From positions 1-13,791 of the forward strand of contig JBKPND010000055.1 of the NCBI GenBank assembly GCA_046732465.1: a stretch of DNA of 13,791 nucleotides, given 5' to 3'. Position numbers and translations under genes: made by a program. The stretch's first letter is position 1. Each line of letters begins with the position of its first letter. Shown piece by piece: positions 1 through 7,479 of the stretch. The DNA comes from DASUPK01 sp046732465 (lineage in GTDB: Bacteria; Actinomycetota; Thermoleophilia; Solirubrobacterales; 70-9). Under the pieces are notes generated by a model. That model had not been told where the DNA came from. It worked only from the letters and a program-made list of their open reading frames with translations, and made no database searches.

Positions 1-366
1 GAGCGCCAAAAGCGTCTGGGGAAGGGGGATGGCCGGAGCGGGTGGCGAACCGACCCCGTGGCCCTCGTTCTGCGTCGAATTCGGTCCGGATGTCGGACCC
101 GAATCGACCCAGAAGCCGTAGTAGAGGCCGAGGCCCACCACGAGGGCGGCAGGGATCAGGACGCCGGGGACGAGGATCCCGAAGGCGCCGAGTAGCTGGA
201 GCAGAATCGTGAGCAGCGAGACGGCCAGGACGGCCTCCGCCAGCCGGGCCGGAGCTCCGACCCAGCCCGGGAGCAGGCGCCGCCGCAGGCGCACGCCGCC
301 CATCGCCATCGGGACTGCGACCAGAGCCAGCCCGATGACGCCGAAGGCGTAATCGCCGAAGCTCAC
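1..366 (-). CDS. Polytopic membrane protein, third member of the GT-C-like trio (N-terminal part only)
   Basis: This partial gene starts at a GTG (366-364) and runs open for 122 codons to the window edge. The start overlaps the TGA stop of the preceding paralogue by four bases (GTGA). The protein begins MSFGDYAFGVIGLALVAVPM, then has a basic turn and a stretch reading RRRLLPGWVGAPARLAEAVL, which matches the same position of the 363-2666 protein (RGRLLPGWSGASARLAEVVL). Three hydrophobic segments lie at about residues 7-25, 43-60 and 63-86. They are followed by a polar Ser/Pro/Gly-rich linker at about 90-115. The catalytic loop of the family would lie beyond the edge, so function rests on homology to its neighbours. 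A membrane glycosyltransferase-like role is inferred, not seen. Confidence 0.8.
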   Translation of the reverse strand, partial: MSFGDYAFGVIGLALVAVPMAMGGVRLRRRLLPGWVGAPARLAEAVLAVSLLTILLQLLGAFGILVPGVLIPAALVVGLGLYYGFWVDSGPTSGPNSTQNEGHGVGSPPAPAIPLPQTLLAL

Positions 367-2666
367 TGGGACGAGGACGAACCTGACCCCACGGCCTTGA
401 CTCCTTGATTGACGCGGTAGCCGGCGCGAGTACAGGCGCTCGCGTTGAGGGGGAGATCGAGCCGGAAGACCGAGACGTCGTCGGTGATTTCGATGCGGGT
501 TCCGCCGGCCGCCTCCGTCCAGGTCGCCTCGATCGGCGGGAGCGATTGGATGCGCTGGTCGGGGCCGATCACCGCGTATTGGTAGGCGCCGTCATTCAGG
601 GCGGTTATCCACTCCTGGCATTGGGCCACGAACCTCCCTGGCTGCGCCGGTGACCCGGGGGTCTGGGACCTCTGTGCCGCCTCACTCGCGATCGGCAGAT
701 AGGCGCCGTGCGGGCCGTGCTTGGCGACGTACTGCACGTAGTTGGAGAGGTCGTCCCCGTAGAAGATGTACTGCTTGAAGCCCGGCCGACCGCCGACGAC
801 GGCGATCCGGGAGTCGTGGGGGTCGGCCCGGTTGAACCAGGCGAGGGCGGCCTTCATTCCCGCCGGGAAGTCGTGGGGCGCGGTGGAGGCCTGGTAGCGG
901 TCCTTGACGTAGTCGTCCGAGTTCGGCCAGCCGATCGCCACCACCAGGGCCAGGGCAACCGCAACGCCCGCCCCCAGAGTCCACGGATCCCAGCCCCGCC
1001 GGCCGAGCAGCGCCAGCCCGACCGGGACCAGGATCAGGAAGAACGCCAGCCCGACCGCGCCGAGCAGGAAGTGCCGGGTCCAGAGGTGGCCGTGGAGATC
1101 CCAGACCGGGACCGCCTGCACCAGCAGCAGAATCACCAGGGCGCCGAGCAGCCAGGGCTGCACGCGCGGCTTGAGCAGGCCGGCATCCACGGCGAGCAGC
1201 ATCGCCCCCAGGCCGATCGCGGGCGAGGCGTATCGCAGGTTGGTGGTGAAGGCGGTCGGGTCGCCCTCGGGGCCGGCGGCGGTCAGCGGCGTCACCAGGT
1301 AGGCGAGGCCGCTGAGCAGCGCGACGATCCCCAGCATCCGGATCATCGGGGTGCGGCCCCGGAAGATCGCCAGCAGAAAGCCGCCGATCACCGCCACCAG
1401 CACCAGCGGCCAGAGGTCGCCGAAGCTGTCGTGGAGACCCGGGACCAGGTGATGGCGGATGACGCTGCCGTCCGGTGGCAGCAGGTAATGGGCGACGTTG
1501 GCCGGGTGGCGGATGTTGATGTCGAGCTGGTCGGGCCCCGGCAGTGGTCCCTTGTCGAGCCAGGGCAGCGGGTTGCCCGCATTGACCAGGTTCCTGGCGA
1601 ACCAGAATCCGCCGGTGATCAGCGAGCTCGCCACCCAGATGCCGGTCGCCCGCCACCGGTAGCCGGCGCTGATCGCGATCACGCCGAGGGTGAGGAGGCC
1701 GAACGGCGCGAGCAGATTGAGCTTGGTCCCCAGCGCCAGTCCGGCGGCGAGGCCGGCCACGATCAGCGCGCCCGTGGGGAGCATCGGCCGCACGCCCGCG
1801 CCGGAGTACAGGCCGCGCTCCGTGACGTCCGCCCCGGCGACGCCGCCCGCGATCGGCCTGGCGGCCCCGGCCATGGCGCGAGCCTGAGCATCGGCGTTGA
1901 CGAGCACGGCCGCTGAAGCGAGCAGGAAGAAGAGGCCAGCGGTGTCGTTCTTCGCGTCCCCCGGCTGATAGAGGAGCAGCATGTTCGCGTCGAGGACGAG
2001 TGCGATCGCGAGCACCGCGATCGGGCCCCCGCCGTACGGACGCGCGAAGCACCACGCCGCCAGGAGGCAGAGCGACATCCAGCCGATGTTGATCAGCGGC
2101 GAGAGGAAGTCGTTGCCCAGGAAGAGGACGCCGGCCGAGTGGAGCAACTCGGAGTTCTGCGGGTAGAACCAGACGGTCAGGTTGAGCACCTCGGTGAAGT
2201 GGAGGGCGCCGATCTGGTGGTCCTGGACGAAGCGGGCGGCGAAGGGCGCGTTGTGCCAGGTGGTGTTCGGCAGGTACATGCCGATGTCGAGGCCGGTCTG
2301 GGTCGGCATCGCCCAGTGAGCGGCGACCAGCAGCGCCGCCGCGACCGCCACAGCCAGCGCGATCGGCGTCACCGCCGGGGACGGCAGCTCGAGCCCCCGC
2401 CGAGGCGGCCTGAGCGCCAACCCGATCCCGACGCCGACCACGATCGCCGCCAGCAGTACCCACCCCGGCCGGTAGAGGCCGACGACGCCCACCAGCTCGA
2501 GAGTCACAACCAGCAGCGACAGGCCGAGCACCACCTCGGCCAGGCGCGCCGACGCCCCTGACCAGCCGGGCAGGAGGCGGCCACGGAGACCGACGGCCGC
2601 GTAGGCCATCGCGGCCGCGACGACGATCAACTCGATCGAGCCCTGCAGGTAGTCGCCGAAGCTCAT
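363..2666 (-). CDS. Polytopic membrane protein, probable GT-C-type glycosyltransferase (paralogue 2 of 3)
   Basis: This 767-residue protein has a dozen or so hydrophobic segments and a soluble C-terminal part from about residue 585. After two to four N-terminal spans, a conserved loop carries LDIGMY (126-131), TTWHNAPFAARFVQ (135-148), LHFTEVLNL (155-163) and WFYPQNSELLH (166-176). A later ANLRY-like element is NLRYASPA (476-483), and RNLVNAGNPLPW lies at 358-369. An acidic residue in the first large extracytoplasmic loop followed by an aromatic-rich segment fits GT-C enzymes (PMT/ArnT/GT39-like), which use lipid-phosphate sugars. The precise donor and acceptor cannot be told. The C-terminal soluble part includes QYIFYGDDLSNYVQY (632-646), shared with the upstream paralogue. 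Start ATG overlaps the upstream stop (ATGA) without a clear ribosome site, so coupled translation is likely. A transporter or other polytopic family remains possible. Confidence 0.8.
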   Translation of the reverse strand: MSFGDYLQGSIELIVVAAAMAYAAVGLRGRLLPGWSGASARLAEVVLGLSLLVVTLELVGVVGLYRPGWVLLAAIVVGVGIGLALRPPRRGLELPSPAVTPIALAVAVAAALLVAAHWAMPTQTGLDIGMYLPNTTWHNAPFAARFVQDHQIGALHFTEVLNLTVWFYPQNSELLHSAGVLFLGNDFLSPLINIGWMSLCLLAAWCFARPYGGGPIAVLAIALVLDANMLLLYQPGDAKNDTAGLFFLLASAAVLVNADAQARAMAGAARPIAGGVAGADVTERGLYSGAGVRPMLPTGALIVAGLAAGLALGTKLNLLAPFGLLTLGVIAISAGYRWRATGIWVASSLITGGFWFARNLVNAGNPLPWLDKGPLPGPDQLDINIRHPANVAHYLLPPDGSVIRHHLVPGLHDSFGDLWPLVLVAVIGGFLLAIFRGRTPMIRMLGIVALLSGLAYLVTPLTAAGPEGDPTAFTTNLRYASPAIGLGAMLLAVDAGLLKPRVQPWLLGALVILLLVQAVPVWDLHGHLWTRHFLLGAVGLAFFLILVPVGLALLGRRGWDPWTLGAGVAVALALVVAIGWPNSDDYVKDRYQASTAPHDFPAGMKAALAWFNRADPHDSRIAVVGGRPGFKQYIFYGDDLSNYVQYVAKHGPHGAYLPIASEAAQRSQTPGSPAQPGRFVAQCQEWITALNDGAYQYAVIGPDQRIQSLPPIEATWTEAAGGTRIEITDDVSVFRLDLPLNASACTRAGYRVNQGVKAVGSGSSSSQ

Positions 2667-4954
2667 GCGTTCGCCGCGTCGCCGAGCTCGGCGCAGGTGG
2701 AGGGATCGAGCGGCCCCTCGATCCTGTAGACGGCCGCCGGGCCTGACTGGATCACGGTCCGCACGTTCTTGTCAGCGGAGGTCCAGAGGTTCTGCGGAGG
2801 CGCCACGGTCTCGATCACGCCGATCGCCGGGGTCGTGACGACGTAGTCGTAGTCGCCCCGGTTGATCGTCTGGCGCCACTGCGCGCACGTGTAGATAGGC
2901 CGGAAGGTGCCGTGGTCGCCCTCCTCGCCGAGGTACTGGACGTGATTGGTGAGGTCGTTGCCGTAGAAGAAGTACTGCCCGAAGGCGGAGGCTCGTCCGA
3001 ATACGGCGATTCGCTGATGGCTCGCCTCGCGCCCCCAGTCCTGAAGCGGCTGCCACTCCGGAGAGGCGCGGAAGCCGCCCCCGAGCGGCGGCCGCGAGGC
3101 CGTGACGTAGCGGTGGTCGAGGTAGTAGTCCTCGCGCACCCGGCCGAGTGCGACGGCCGTGATCGCCATCACCAGCCCGAAGGAGACCAGGAGGATGGGA
3201 CTCAGGCGGGCCCGGAAACCCGCCACGAGCAGGGCGGGGACCCCGACGATCAGGAAGGCGAGCCCGATAGAGGCGAGATGGTGCTTGAACTCCCAGTTCG
3301 ACTGGATGACCGTCCCCTGGATCAGCAGGACGGTGAACAGCCCGATCAGGATCCAGGGCCGCCTGCCATGCCGGAACCAGGGGATCAGGGGCAGCAGCAG
3401 GAAGCCGACGGTGAGGACCGGAGCGACGTACCGCAGGTTCGCGTCGAACCCGCTCCCGTCGTAGGGGTCGCCCGATGCCGTCAGCGGGGTGAAGATGTAG
3501 GCGATCCCAGCCACCATGCCGGTGACCGCGAGGATCCGCATCAGCGCGCTGCCGCCCTTGAAGAAGGCCCAGACCAGGGCGACGATCACCACGGCGAGGA
3601 TCACCGGCCAGAGCGGCCCCAGCCGCTCATGCAGGACCGGCGTGAGCTTGTGGGTCCAGACGAGGGGATCGTTGTAGTACTCGGCCAGCTTGTGGGGCGG
3701 GCGGGGATAGAGGCTCACCTGATCCGGCCCGGGGAGGTGGATCGGGCCGATCTTGCGGATCTGCGGGAACGGATTGAGCGCGTAGACGAAGTTGCGCCCG
3801 TACCAGAAGCCACAGGTGATCACGAGGCCGCCCAGCCAGATGCCGAGCGCCCGCAGCCAGTGCTGACGCCCGCCCAGGATGATCACGCCAATCGTGAACG
3901 CTGCGATCGTCGCCAGCAGGGTGATCTTGGTGCCGATTCCCAGCCCGGCCGCGAGGCCCGCCATGAAGAGCGGCCCGGCGCCAACGGTGGCGAGGGCGCG
4001 CGGATCGCCCTCCACGGGAACGTCCTCGACGACGCCCAATTCGAGCTCCTCCGTGCTCGGGTTGCCGTCCCCGGGGTTGGCGGCGCTCGCCGTCAGGGGA
4101 CGGCCCTGATCCTCTTCGTTCGCCGCGACCCTGCGCGCCTTGATCGCCTCCCGCGCGGCGTGCGCGCTCGCCGCGCCGTCCACCAGGAAAGCCAGCGCGG
4201 CCATCAAGAAGAAGAGCCCGGCGACGTCGTTCGGCGCCTGGCCGGCCTGCGATCCGACCATCATGTTCGAGTCGAGCACGACGGCCGCGCCGAGGACGGT
4301 GACGCCGCCGATCGCGTAGGGCCGGCCCACGCACCAGGCCGCCAGCAGACAGAGGGCGCACCACATCAGGTTGATCAGGGGCGAGAGGAAGTCGGTCTTC
4401 AGGAAGACCATCCCGACGCCGTGGAGGAGCTCCGAGTTCTGCGGGTAGAACCAGGCCGCCAGCTTCAGCGGGTCGGTGAAGTGCAGCGGCCCGATGTGCC
4501 CCGTCTGGAAGAACCGGCCCGAGAAGGACATGTGGTACCAGGTGGTGTCCTGGTAGTACATCCCCTGGTCAAGCGCCTGGCCGGTCGGGTGGGCCCAGTG
4601 CACGACGACCAGGACGGCGGCCGCGATCCCGATCCCGATCATCAGGTAGCTCGAGCGGGCCTCGGGAGCCTCCACCGGCTTCGGGAGCCCGCGGCGCCGC
4701 GCGTAGTACATGACGCCGAGGCCGGCGGCGACGCAGCCGACCAGCAGCGGCACCTGCTTAAACAGCCCGAGCACGCCGACGATCTCCGAGACGAGGACCA
4801 GCATCGAGATCCCGATCACGACCTCCGCCAGGCGTGCCAACGCCCCCATCCAGGCTGGCACGAGCAGGGCTCGCAGGTGGTAGGCGCCTAGGCCGAGAGC
4901 GGCTGCTATCACCGCCAGCTCCGCCGCGCCGAGCAGGTACTGGCTCGTACTCAT
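2663..4954 (-). CDS. Polytopic membrane protein, probable GT-C-type glycosyltransferase (paralogue 1 of 3)
   Basis: This 763-residue membrane protein is the first and leading gene of the trio. It shares the whole layout of its neighbour: N-terminal spans, then LDQGMYYQDTTWYH (128-141), GHIGPLHFTDPLKL (152-165), WFYPQNSELLHGVGMVFL (168-185) and DFLSPLIN (188-195). Later come WYGRNFVYALNPFP, a DANLRYVAPVL element, and a soluble tail with QYFFYGNDLTNHVQYL. Identity is patchy in the spans and strong in the loops, as expected for an enzyme family with conserved active-site loops. A charged, acidic insertion at about residues 262-322 (AANEEDQGR, STEELELGVVEDV) sits between two spans and is weaker in the sister protein. 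The ATG start has only a poor Shine-Dalgarno (TTTGAG). The 104-bp gap to the upstream division gene may hold its own promoter. Function is inferred from GT-C-like features only. Confidence 0.8.
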   Translation of the reverse strand: MSTSQYLLGAAELAVIAAALGLGAYHLRALLVPAWMGALARLAEVVIGISMLVLVSEIVGVLGLFKQVPLLVGCVAAGLGVMYYARRRGLPKPVEAPEARSSYLMIGIGIAAAVLVVVHWAHPTGQALDQGMYYQDTTWYHMSFSGRFFQTGHIGPLHFTDPLKLAAWFYPQNSELLHGVGMVFLKTDFLSPLINLMWCALCLLAAWCVGRPYAIGGVTVLGAAVVLDSNMMVGSQAGQAPNDVAGLFFLMAALAFLVDGAASAHAAREAIKARRVAANEEDQGRPLTASAANPGDGNPSTEELELGVVEDVPVEGDPRALATVGAGPLFMAGLAAGLGIGTKITLLATIAAFTIGVIILGGRQHWLRALGIWLGGLVITCGFWYGRNFVYALNPFPQIRKIGPIHLPGPDQVSLYPRPPHKLAEYYNDPLVWTHKLTPVLHERLGPLWPVILAVVIVALVWAFFKGGSALMRILAVTGMVAGIAYIFTPLTASGDPYDGSGFDANLRYVAPVLTVGFLLLPLIPWFRHGRRPWILIGLFTVLLIQGTVIQSNWEFKHHLASIGLAFLIVGVPALLVAGFRARLSPILLVSFGLVMAITAVALGRVREDYYLDHRYVTASRPPLGGGFRASPEWQPLQDWGREASHQRIAVFGRASAFGQYFFYGNDLTNHVQYLGEEGDHGTFRPIYTCAQWRQTINRGDYDYVVTTPAIGVIETVAPPQNLWTSADKNVRTVIQSGPAAVYRIEGPLDPSTCAELGDAANA

Positions 4955-5002
4955 CGGCTCAAATCACACAAAACGCGCACAGGCACATGCCGTGCGCGCG
5001 GG

Positions 5003-5020
5003 CGCGGAATCATATCCGCG
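5003..5020. promoter_or_regulatory. Inverted repeat flanking a -10-like hexamer before the membrane-protein trio
   Basis: Perfect 6-bp arms CGCGGA and TCCGCG flank a 6-base loop. On the minus strand the loop reads TATGAT, close to a sigma-70-type -10 element. It lies about 50 bases upstream of the start of the first membrane-protein gene and just past the division-gene stop codon. The closest TTG-type -35 candidate (TTGCCG) is only 13 bases away, which is too short, so promoter assignment is weak. Alternatives are an operator or a small transcript hairpin; no U-tract follows it. Confidence 0.3.
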
Positions 5021-5058
5021 GACTAAACGGCAAGGTGGTTAAGCCGGGCTCAGGGCCG

Positions 5059-5379
5059 CTAGTCGTTGCCCAAGCCGTGCACGATGTAGGCGTGCTCGCC
5101 TGGTTTGATCATGCCCAGGCGGCGCGCCTCGCGCTCGAGTGCGGCTGGGCTCGAGACCTCCCGCAGCCGGTGAGAGAGCTCGACCCTCTCCTGCTTGAGC
5201 TGGGCGAGCTGCGCATCACTGGACTTGGACCCCTGCCAGGCTTGCAGCAGGTTCACCAACGGGTTCAGGTAGGAAACCAGCACCAAGAACAGCACCAGCA
5301 CCAGCGCGATCCGGCCGAGGCGATCCCAGCGGATCCGGCTCGAACCGGTCCTTCTGCGCACCCGTCGGCCTGCTGGCAT
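5059..5379 (-). CDS. Septum formation initiator protein, DivIC/FtsB family
   Basis: This 106-residue bitopic membrane protein has a strongly basic N-terminal cytoplasmic tail (residues 1-23, RRVRRR), one transmembrane helix at about 24-38, and a coiled-coil stretch at about 52-76 (DAQLAQLKQERVELSHRLREV). It ends in the family's EREARRLGMIKPGE segment at 82-94. That order and length match FtsB/DivIC proteins, which bridge FtsL and FtsQ/DivIB in the divisome and act at midcell. It lies 31 bases downstream of eno, a pairing well known in actinobacteria. A GGGAG stretch sits very close to the ATG. Assignment is firm at family level; choosing between the divIC and ftsB names is not possible from sequence alone. 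Confidence 0.9.
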   Translation of the reverse strand: MPAGRRVRRRTGSSRIRWDRLGRIALVLVLFLVLVSYLNPLVNLLQAWQGSKSSDAQLAQLKQERVELSHRLREVSSPAALEREARRLGMIKPGEHAYIVHGLGND

Positions 5380-5410
5380 GGCTCCCGATTCGCCATCTCG
5401 CCGGGCTTTC

Positions 5411-6715
5411 CTACCGCTCGAAGACGGAGGCGCCCGGGAAGCGAGCGCGGTCGCCGAGCTCCTCCTCGATGCGCAGCAGGCGGTTGTACTTCGCCACCCG
5501 ATCCGACCGTGCGGGCGCGCCGGTCTTGATCTGGCCGGCGCCGGTTCCCACCGCTAGGTCGGCGATCGTCGTGTCCTCGGTCTCGCCCGAGCGGTGCGAG
5601 ATCACCGTCGTGTAGCCCGCGTCGCGGGCGATCCGGATCGCCTCGAGCGTCTCGGTGAGCGTTCCGATCTGGTTGACCTTGATCAGGATCGAGTTGGCGA
5701 CGCCCTGATCGATTCCGCGCTGCAGCCGCTCCGGGTTGGTGACGAACAGGTCGTCCCCGACCAGCTGGCAGAGATCACCGAGCCGGTCCGTTAGGAGCTT
5801 CCACCCTTCCCAGTCCTCCTCGTCCATGCCGTCCTCGATCGAGACGACGTGGAAGCGGGCCCGGACGTCGTGCCAGTACTCGGCCATCTCCTCGGGCGTC
5901 AGGCTGCGCCCCTCCGCCTGGAGCACGTAGTTGCCGTCCTTGTAGATCTCGCTGGTGGCGGGATCGAGCGCGATCACGACGTCGTCGCCGGGGGCGTAGC
6001 CGGCCTCCTCGATCGCCGCGATTAGGAAGTCGAGGGCGGCCTGGTTCGACTCGAGGTCGGGGGCAAAGCCACCCTCGTCCCCGAGGCCAGTCGAGAGCCC
6101 CTTTTTGCCCAGCGTGCCCTTGAGCGAGTGGTAGACCTCGGTGCCGACGCGCAAACAGTCGGCAAATGAATCGGCGCCGGCCGGCACGACCATGAACTCC
6201 TGGAAGTCGACGTCGTTGTCCGCGTGGGCGCCCCCATTGAGGACGTTCATCATCGGCACCGGGAGCAGCTCCGCCGGCCCGGCGTCCTTCGCGCCGGTCG
6301 CCGCGTAGAGCTCCGCGAAGTATTCGTAGAGGGGCTGGCCCGTGTCGGCGGCGGCGGCCCGTGCGGTGGCGAGCGAGACGCCGAGGATCGCGTTCGCTCC
6401 CAGCCGGCCCTTGTTCGGCGTTCCGTCGAGCTCGATCATCGTCCGGTCGAGTGCCGACTGCTCGGCGGCCCGCGCGCCCTTCATCGCGGCGGCGAGCTCG
6501 CCGTTCACGTGGGAGACAGCCTTGGCGACCCCCTTTCCGCTCCACTCGTCGTCCCCGTCACGCAGCTCGACCGCCTCGAATTCCCCGGTCGAGGCGCCCG
6601 AGGGCACGATCGCGAGGCCCCGGGCGCCCGAATCAAACACCACCTCCACCTCGACCGTCGGGTTCCCCCGCGAGTCGAGCACCTGGCGGCCATGGATGGT
6701 CTCGATCGTGCTCAC
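5411..6715 (-). CDS. eno: Enolase (phosphopyruvate hydratase)
   Basis: Enolase interconverts 2-phosphoglycerate and phosphoenolpyruvate in glycolysis, in the cytosol. The 434-residue length is typical. All key elements are visible: SGASTG loop (39-44), GGAHADNDVDFQEF with His164 and Glu173, catalytic Glu214 in GDEGG, Mg ligands Asp251 (ALDPATSE), Glu294 (SIEDGM) and Asp321 (VGDD), catalytic Lys346 in the signature ILIKVNQIGTLTET (343-356), His374 and Lys397. The N-terminus (GTG start, then STIETIHGRQVLDSRGNPT) is as expected for the family, so the start is secure despite a poor ribosome site. It follows the collagen-like gene after a hairpin, so it probably has its own promoter in the roughly 60 bases between the hairpin and the GTG. 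Confidence 0.98.
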   Translation of the reverse strand: MSTIETIHGRQVLDSRGNPTVEVEVVFDSGARGLAIVPSGASTGEFEAVELRDGDDEWSGKGVAKAVSHVNGELAAAMKGARAAEQSALDRTMIELDGTPNKGRLGANAILGVSLATARAAAADTGQPLYEYFAELYAATGAKDAGPAELLPVPMMNVLNGGAHADNDVDFQEFMVVPAGADSFADCLRVGTEVYHSLKGTLGKKGLSTGLGDEGGFAPDLESNQAALDFLIAAIEEAGYAPGDDVVIALDPATSEIYKDGNYVLQAEGRSLTPEEMAEYWHDVRARFHVVSIEDGMDEEDWEGWKLLTDRLGDLCQLVGDDLFVTNPERLQRGIDQGVANSILIKVNQIGTLTETLEAIRIARDAGYTTVISHRSGETEDTTIADLAVGTGAGQIKTGAPARSDRVAKYNRLLRIEEELGDRARFPGASVFER

Positions 6716-6720
6716 GCGTC

Positions 6721-6746
6721 GGGAAGTCTTTCAGGGGACGTCTTTC
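6721..6746. repeat. Two near-identical 12-mers just upstream of eno
   Basis: On the plus strand GGGAAGTCTTTC (6721-6732) and GGGACGTCTTTC (6735-6746) differ at one base and start 14 bases apart. They occupy the 5' untranslated/promoter region of eno, ending 6 bases before its GTG. They could be paired binding sites in DNA or RNA, or chance. Confidence 0.35.
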
Positions 6747-6777
6747 TGCAACGGCGTGGTAATCCGTGGCCAGAGCT

Positions 6778-6805
6778 GAAGAGGCGCCGCAAGCGGCGCC
6801 TCTTC
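6778..6805 (-). terminator. Hairpin after the collagen-like gene
   Basis: GAAGAGGCGCCGC and its exact complement form a 13-bp GC-rich stem with a 2-base apex (a 4-base loop if the closing pair opens). It begins 24 bases after the stop codon of the collagen-like gene and lies before eno, so it most likely ends or attenuates that transcript. No U-run follows on either strand, which is common for putative actinobacterial hairpin terminators, but efficiency cannot be judged. Confidence 0.6.
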
Positions 6806-6828
6806 CGATCGCGTTTGGTCCGCTCTAG

Positions 6829-7395
6829 TTAAGCGCAGATCGCCCAGACGTCCGTCGTGAAGGCATTCTGGGCTCCGCTGCGCATACGCACGAGCCAGCC
6901 GTCCCCGGTCCCCAACGGGCGGTTCTGCATCACGTTGAAGAGATTCCCGATGCTGTCGGCCACGTCGTAACCGCCGGCGAGCACGTGGGGAACCGATGCC
7001 GGGCACGTAACAATCCCGGTCGCGAATGAACCGCCGGGCGTCGCGAAGCTCCCGGTCGTGACGAAGGTGCTGGCCGGGCCGGCCGGGCCCTGGATTCCCT
7101 GAATTCCCTGGATGCCCTGGTCGCCCTTGTCGCCTTTGTCGCCCTTGTCGCCTTTCACTCCCTGGGTGCCCGCCGGGCCCTGATCGCCCTGCGGGCCCCG
7201 AGCGCCCTGTGGGCCTGGACGACCCGCGGGTCCGGGAGGGCCGGGAGGGCCGGGTGGGCCACGCCTGGCCTTCTTCTTGGCTGCTACCTGGGCGGACGAG
7301 CCCTTGGACGATTTGTCGGAACCAGCAATCGCCGTCGAGACCAGCGCGATCGCCGCGAGCAGGCCGAGGCCGATGAATACGTAACGTCGCTGCAT
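6829..7395 (-). CDS. Secreted collagen-like protein with 21 Gly-X-Y triplets
   Basis: This 188-residue protein has an N-terminal signal or anchor (basic MQRRY, hydrophobic 6-24, possible signal peptidase site after TAIA). A Ser/Lys-rich linker runs to residue 45. A continuous Gly-X-Y tract of 21 triplets covers residues 46-108, starting GPPGPPGPPGPA and including four GDK/GDQ triplets, which favour triple helices in bacterial collagens. The 80-residue C-terminal domain (109-188) contains two cysteines (131 and 187), ends VWAICA, and could act as trimerisation or surface-binding cap. A clear AAGGA ribosome site lies 6 bases before the ATG. A trimeric, surface or exported fibre is likely; partner and role are unknown. 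It stands between mazG and eno, where mycobacteria carry lpqU. Confidence 0.85.
   Translation of the reverse strand: MQRRYVFIGLGLLAAIALVSTAIAGSDKSSKGSSAQVAAKKKARRGPPGPPGPPGPAGRPGPQGARGPQGDQGPAGTQGVKGDKGDKGDKGDQGIQGIQGIQGPAGPASTFVTTGSFATPGGSFATGIVTCPASVPHVLAGGYDVADSIGNLFNVMQNRPLGTGDGWLVRMRSGAQNAFTTDVWAICA
7072..7260 (-). repeat. Gly-X-Y coding repeat tract
   Basis: This is 63 codons of 9-base triplet units within the collagen-like gene. The Lys-Gly-Asp part alternates AAA and AAG codons, giving an 18-base period, and the adjoining part encodes three GIQ triplets. Such a tract can change length by slippage. It is coding sequence, not an intergenic array. Confidence 0.85.
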
Positions 7396-7446
7396 CAGGC
7401 GTCCTTTCCTGAGGGGGAGATGTGCTCTCCGGCGAAGCTAGGAGCG

Positions 7447-7479
7447 AGCGCTCATCAAGCGCTCATCAAGCGCTCATCA
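7447..7479. repeat. Three perfect tandem 11-mers upstream of the collagen-like gene
   Basis: AGCGCTCATCA is repeated three times without gap (7447-7457, 7458-7468, 7469-7479). A fourth partial GCGC follows at 7480-7483. The array lies 52-84 bases upstream of the collagen-like ATG and 30 bases beyond the mazG stop codon, so it is intergenic. An 11-base period puts each unit on the same face of the helix, as in direct-repeat sites of PhoB/OmpR-type response regulators. A TANNNT hexamer (TAGCTT on the minus strand, 7435-7440) lies next to it and could be a -10. Regulation of the collagen-like gene is inferred. Confidence 0.6.

Noticed and set aside
708..1916. Open frame of about 400 codons on the plus strand over the second membrane paralogue
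   Set aside because: Same shadow pattern: Arg/Gln/His-rich and without domain features, opposite a well-supported gene.
2912..4891. Open frame of about 660 codons on the plus strand over the first membrane paralogue
   Set aside because: Composition is dominated by Arg, Asp, Glu and Gln with no hydrophobic core, as expected from the complement of membrane-protein codons. The minus-strand frame has conserved loops and spans.
6731..7006. Alternative minus-strand frame of about 90 codons over the end of the collagen-like gene
   Set aside because: It is Arg-rich, lacks a ribosome site, spans the hairpin, and overlaps the well-supported C-terminal domain of the collagen-like protein in another frame.
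7090..7152. Regular short repeats that could suggest a CRISPR or satellite array
   Set aside because: They are in-frame 9-base units encoding Gly-X-Y triplets within the collagen-like gene, with no spacers.
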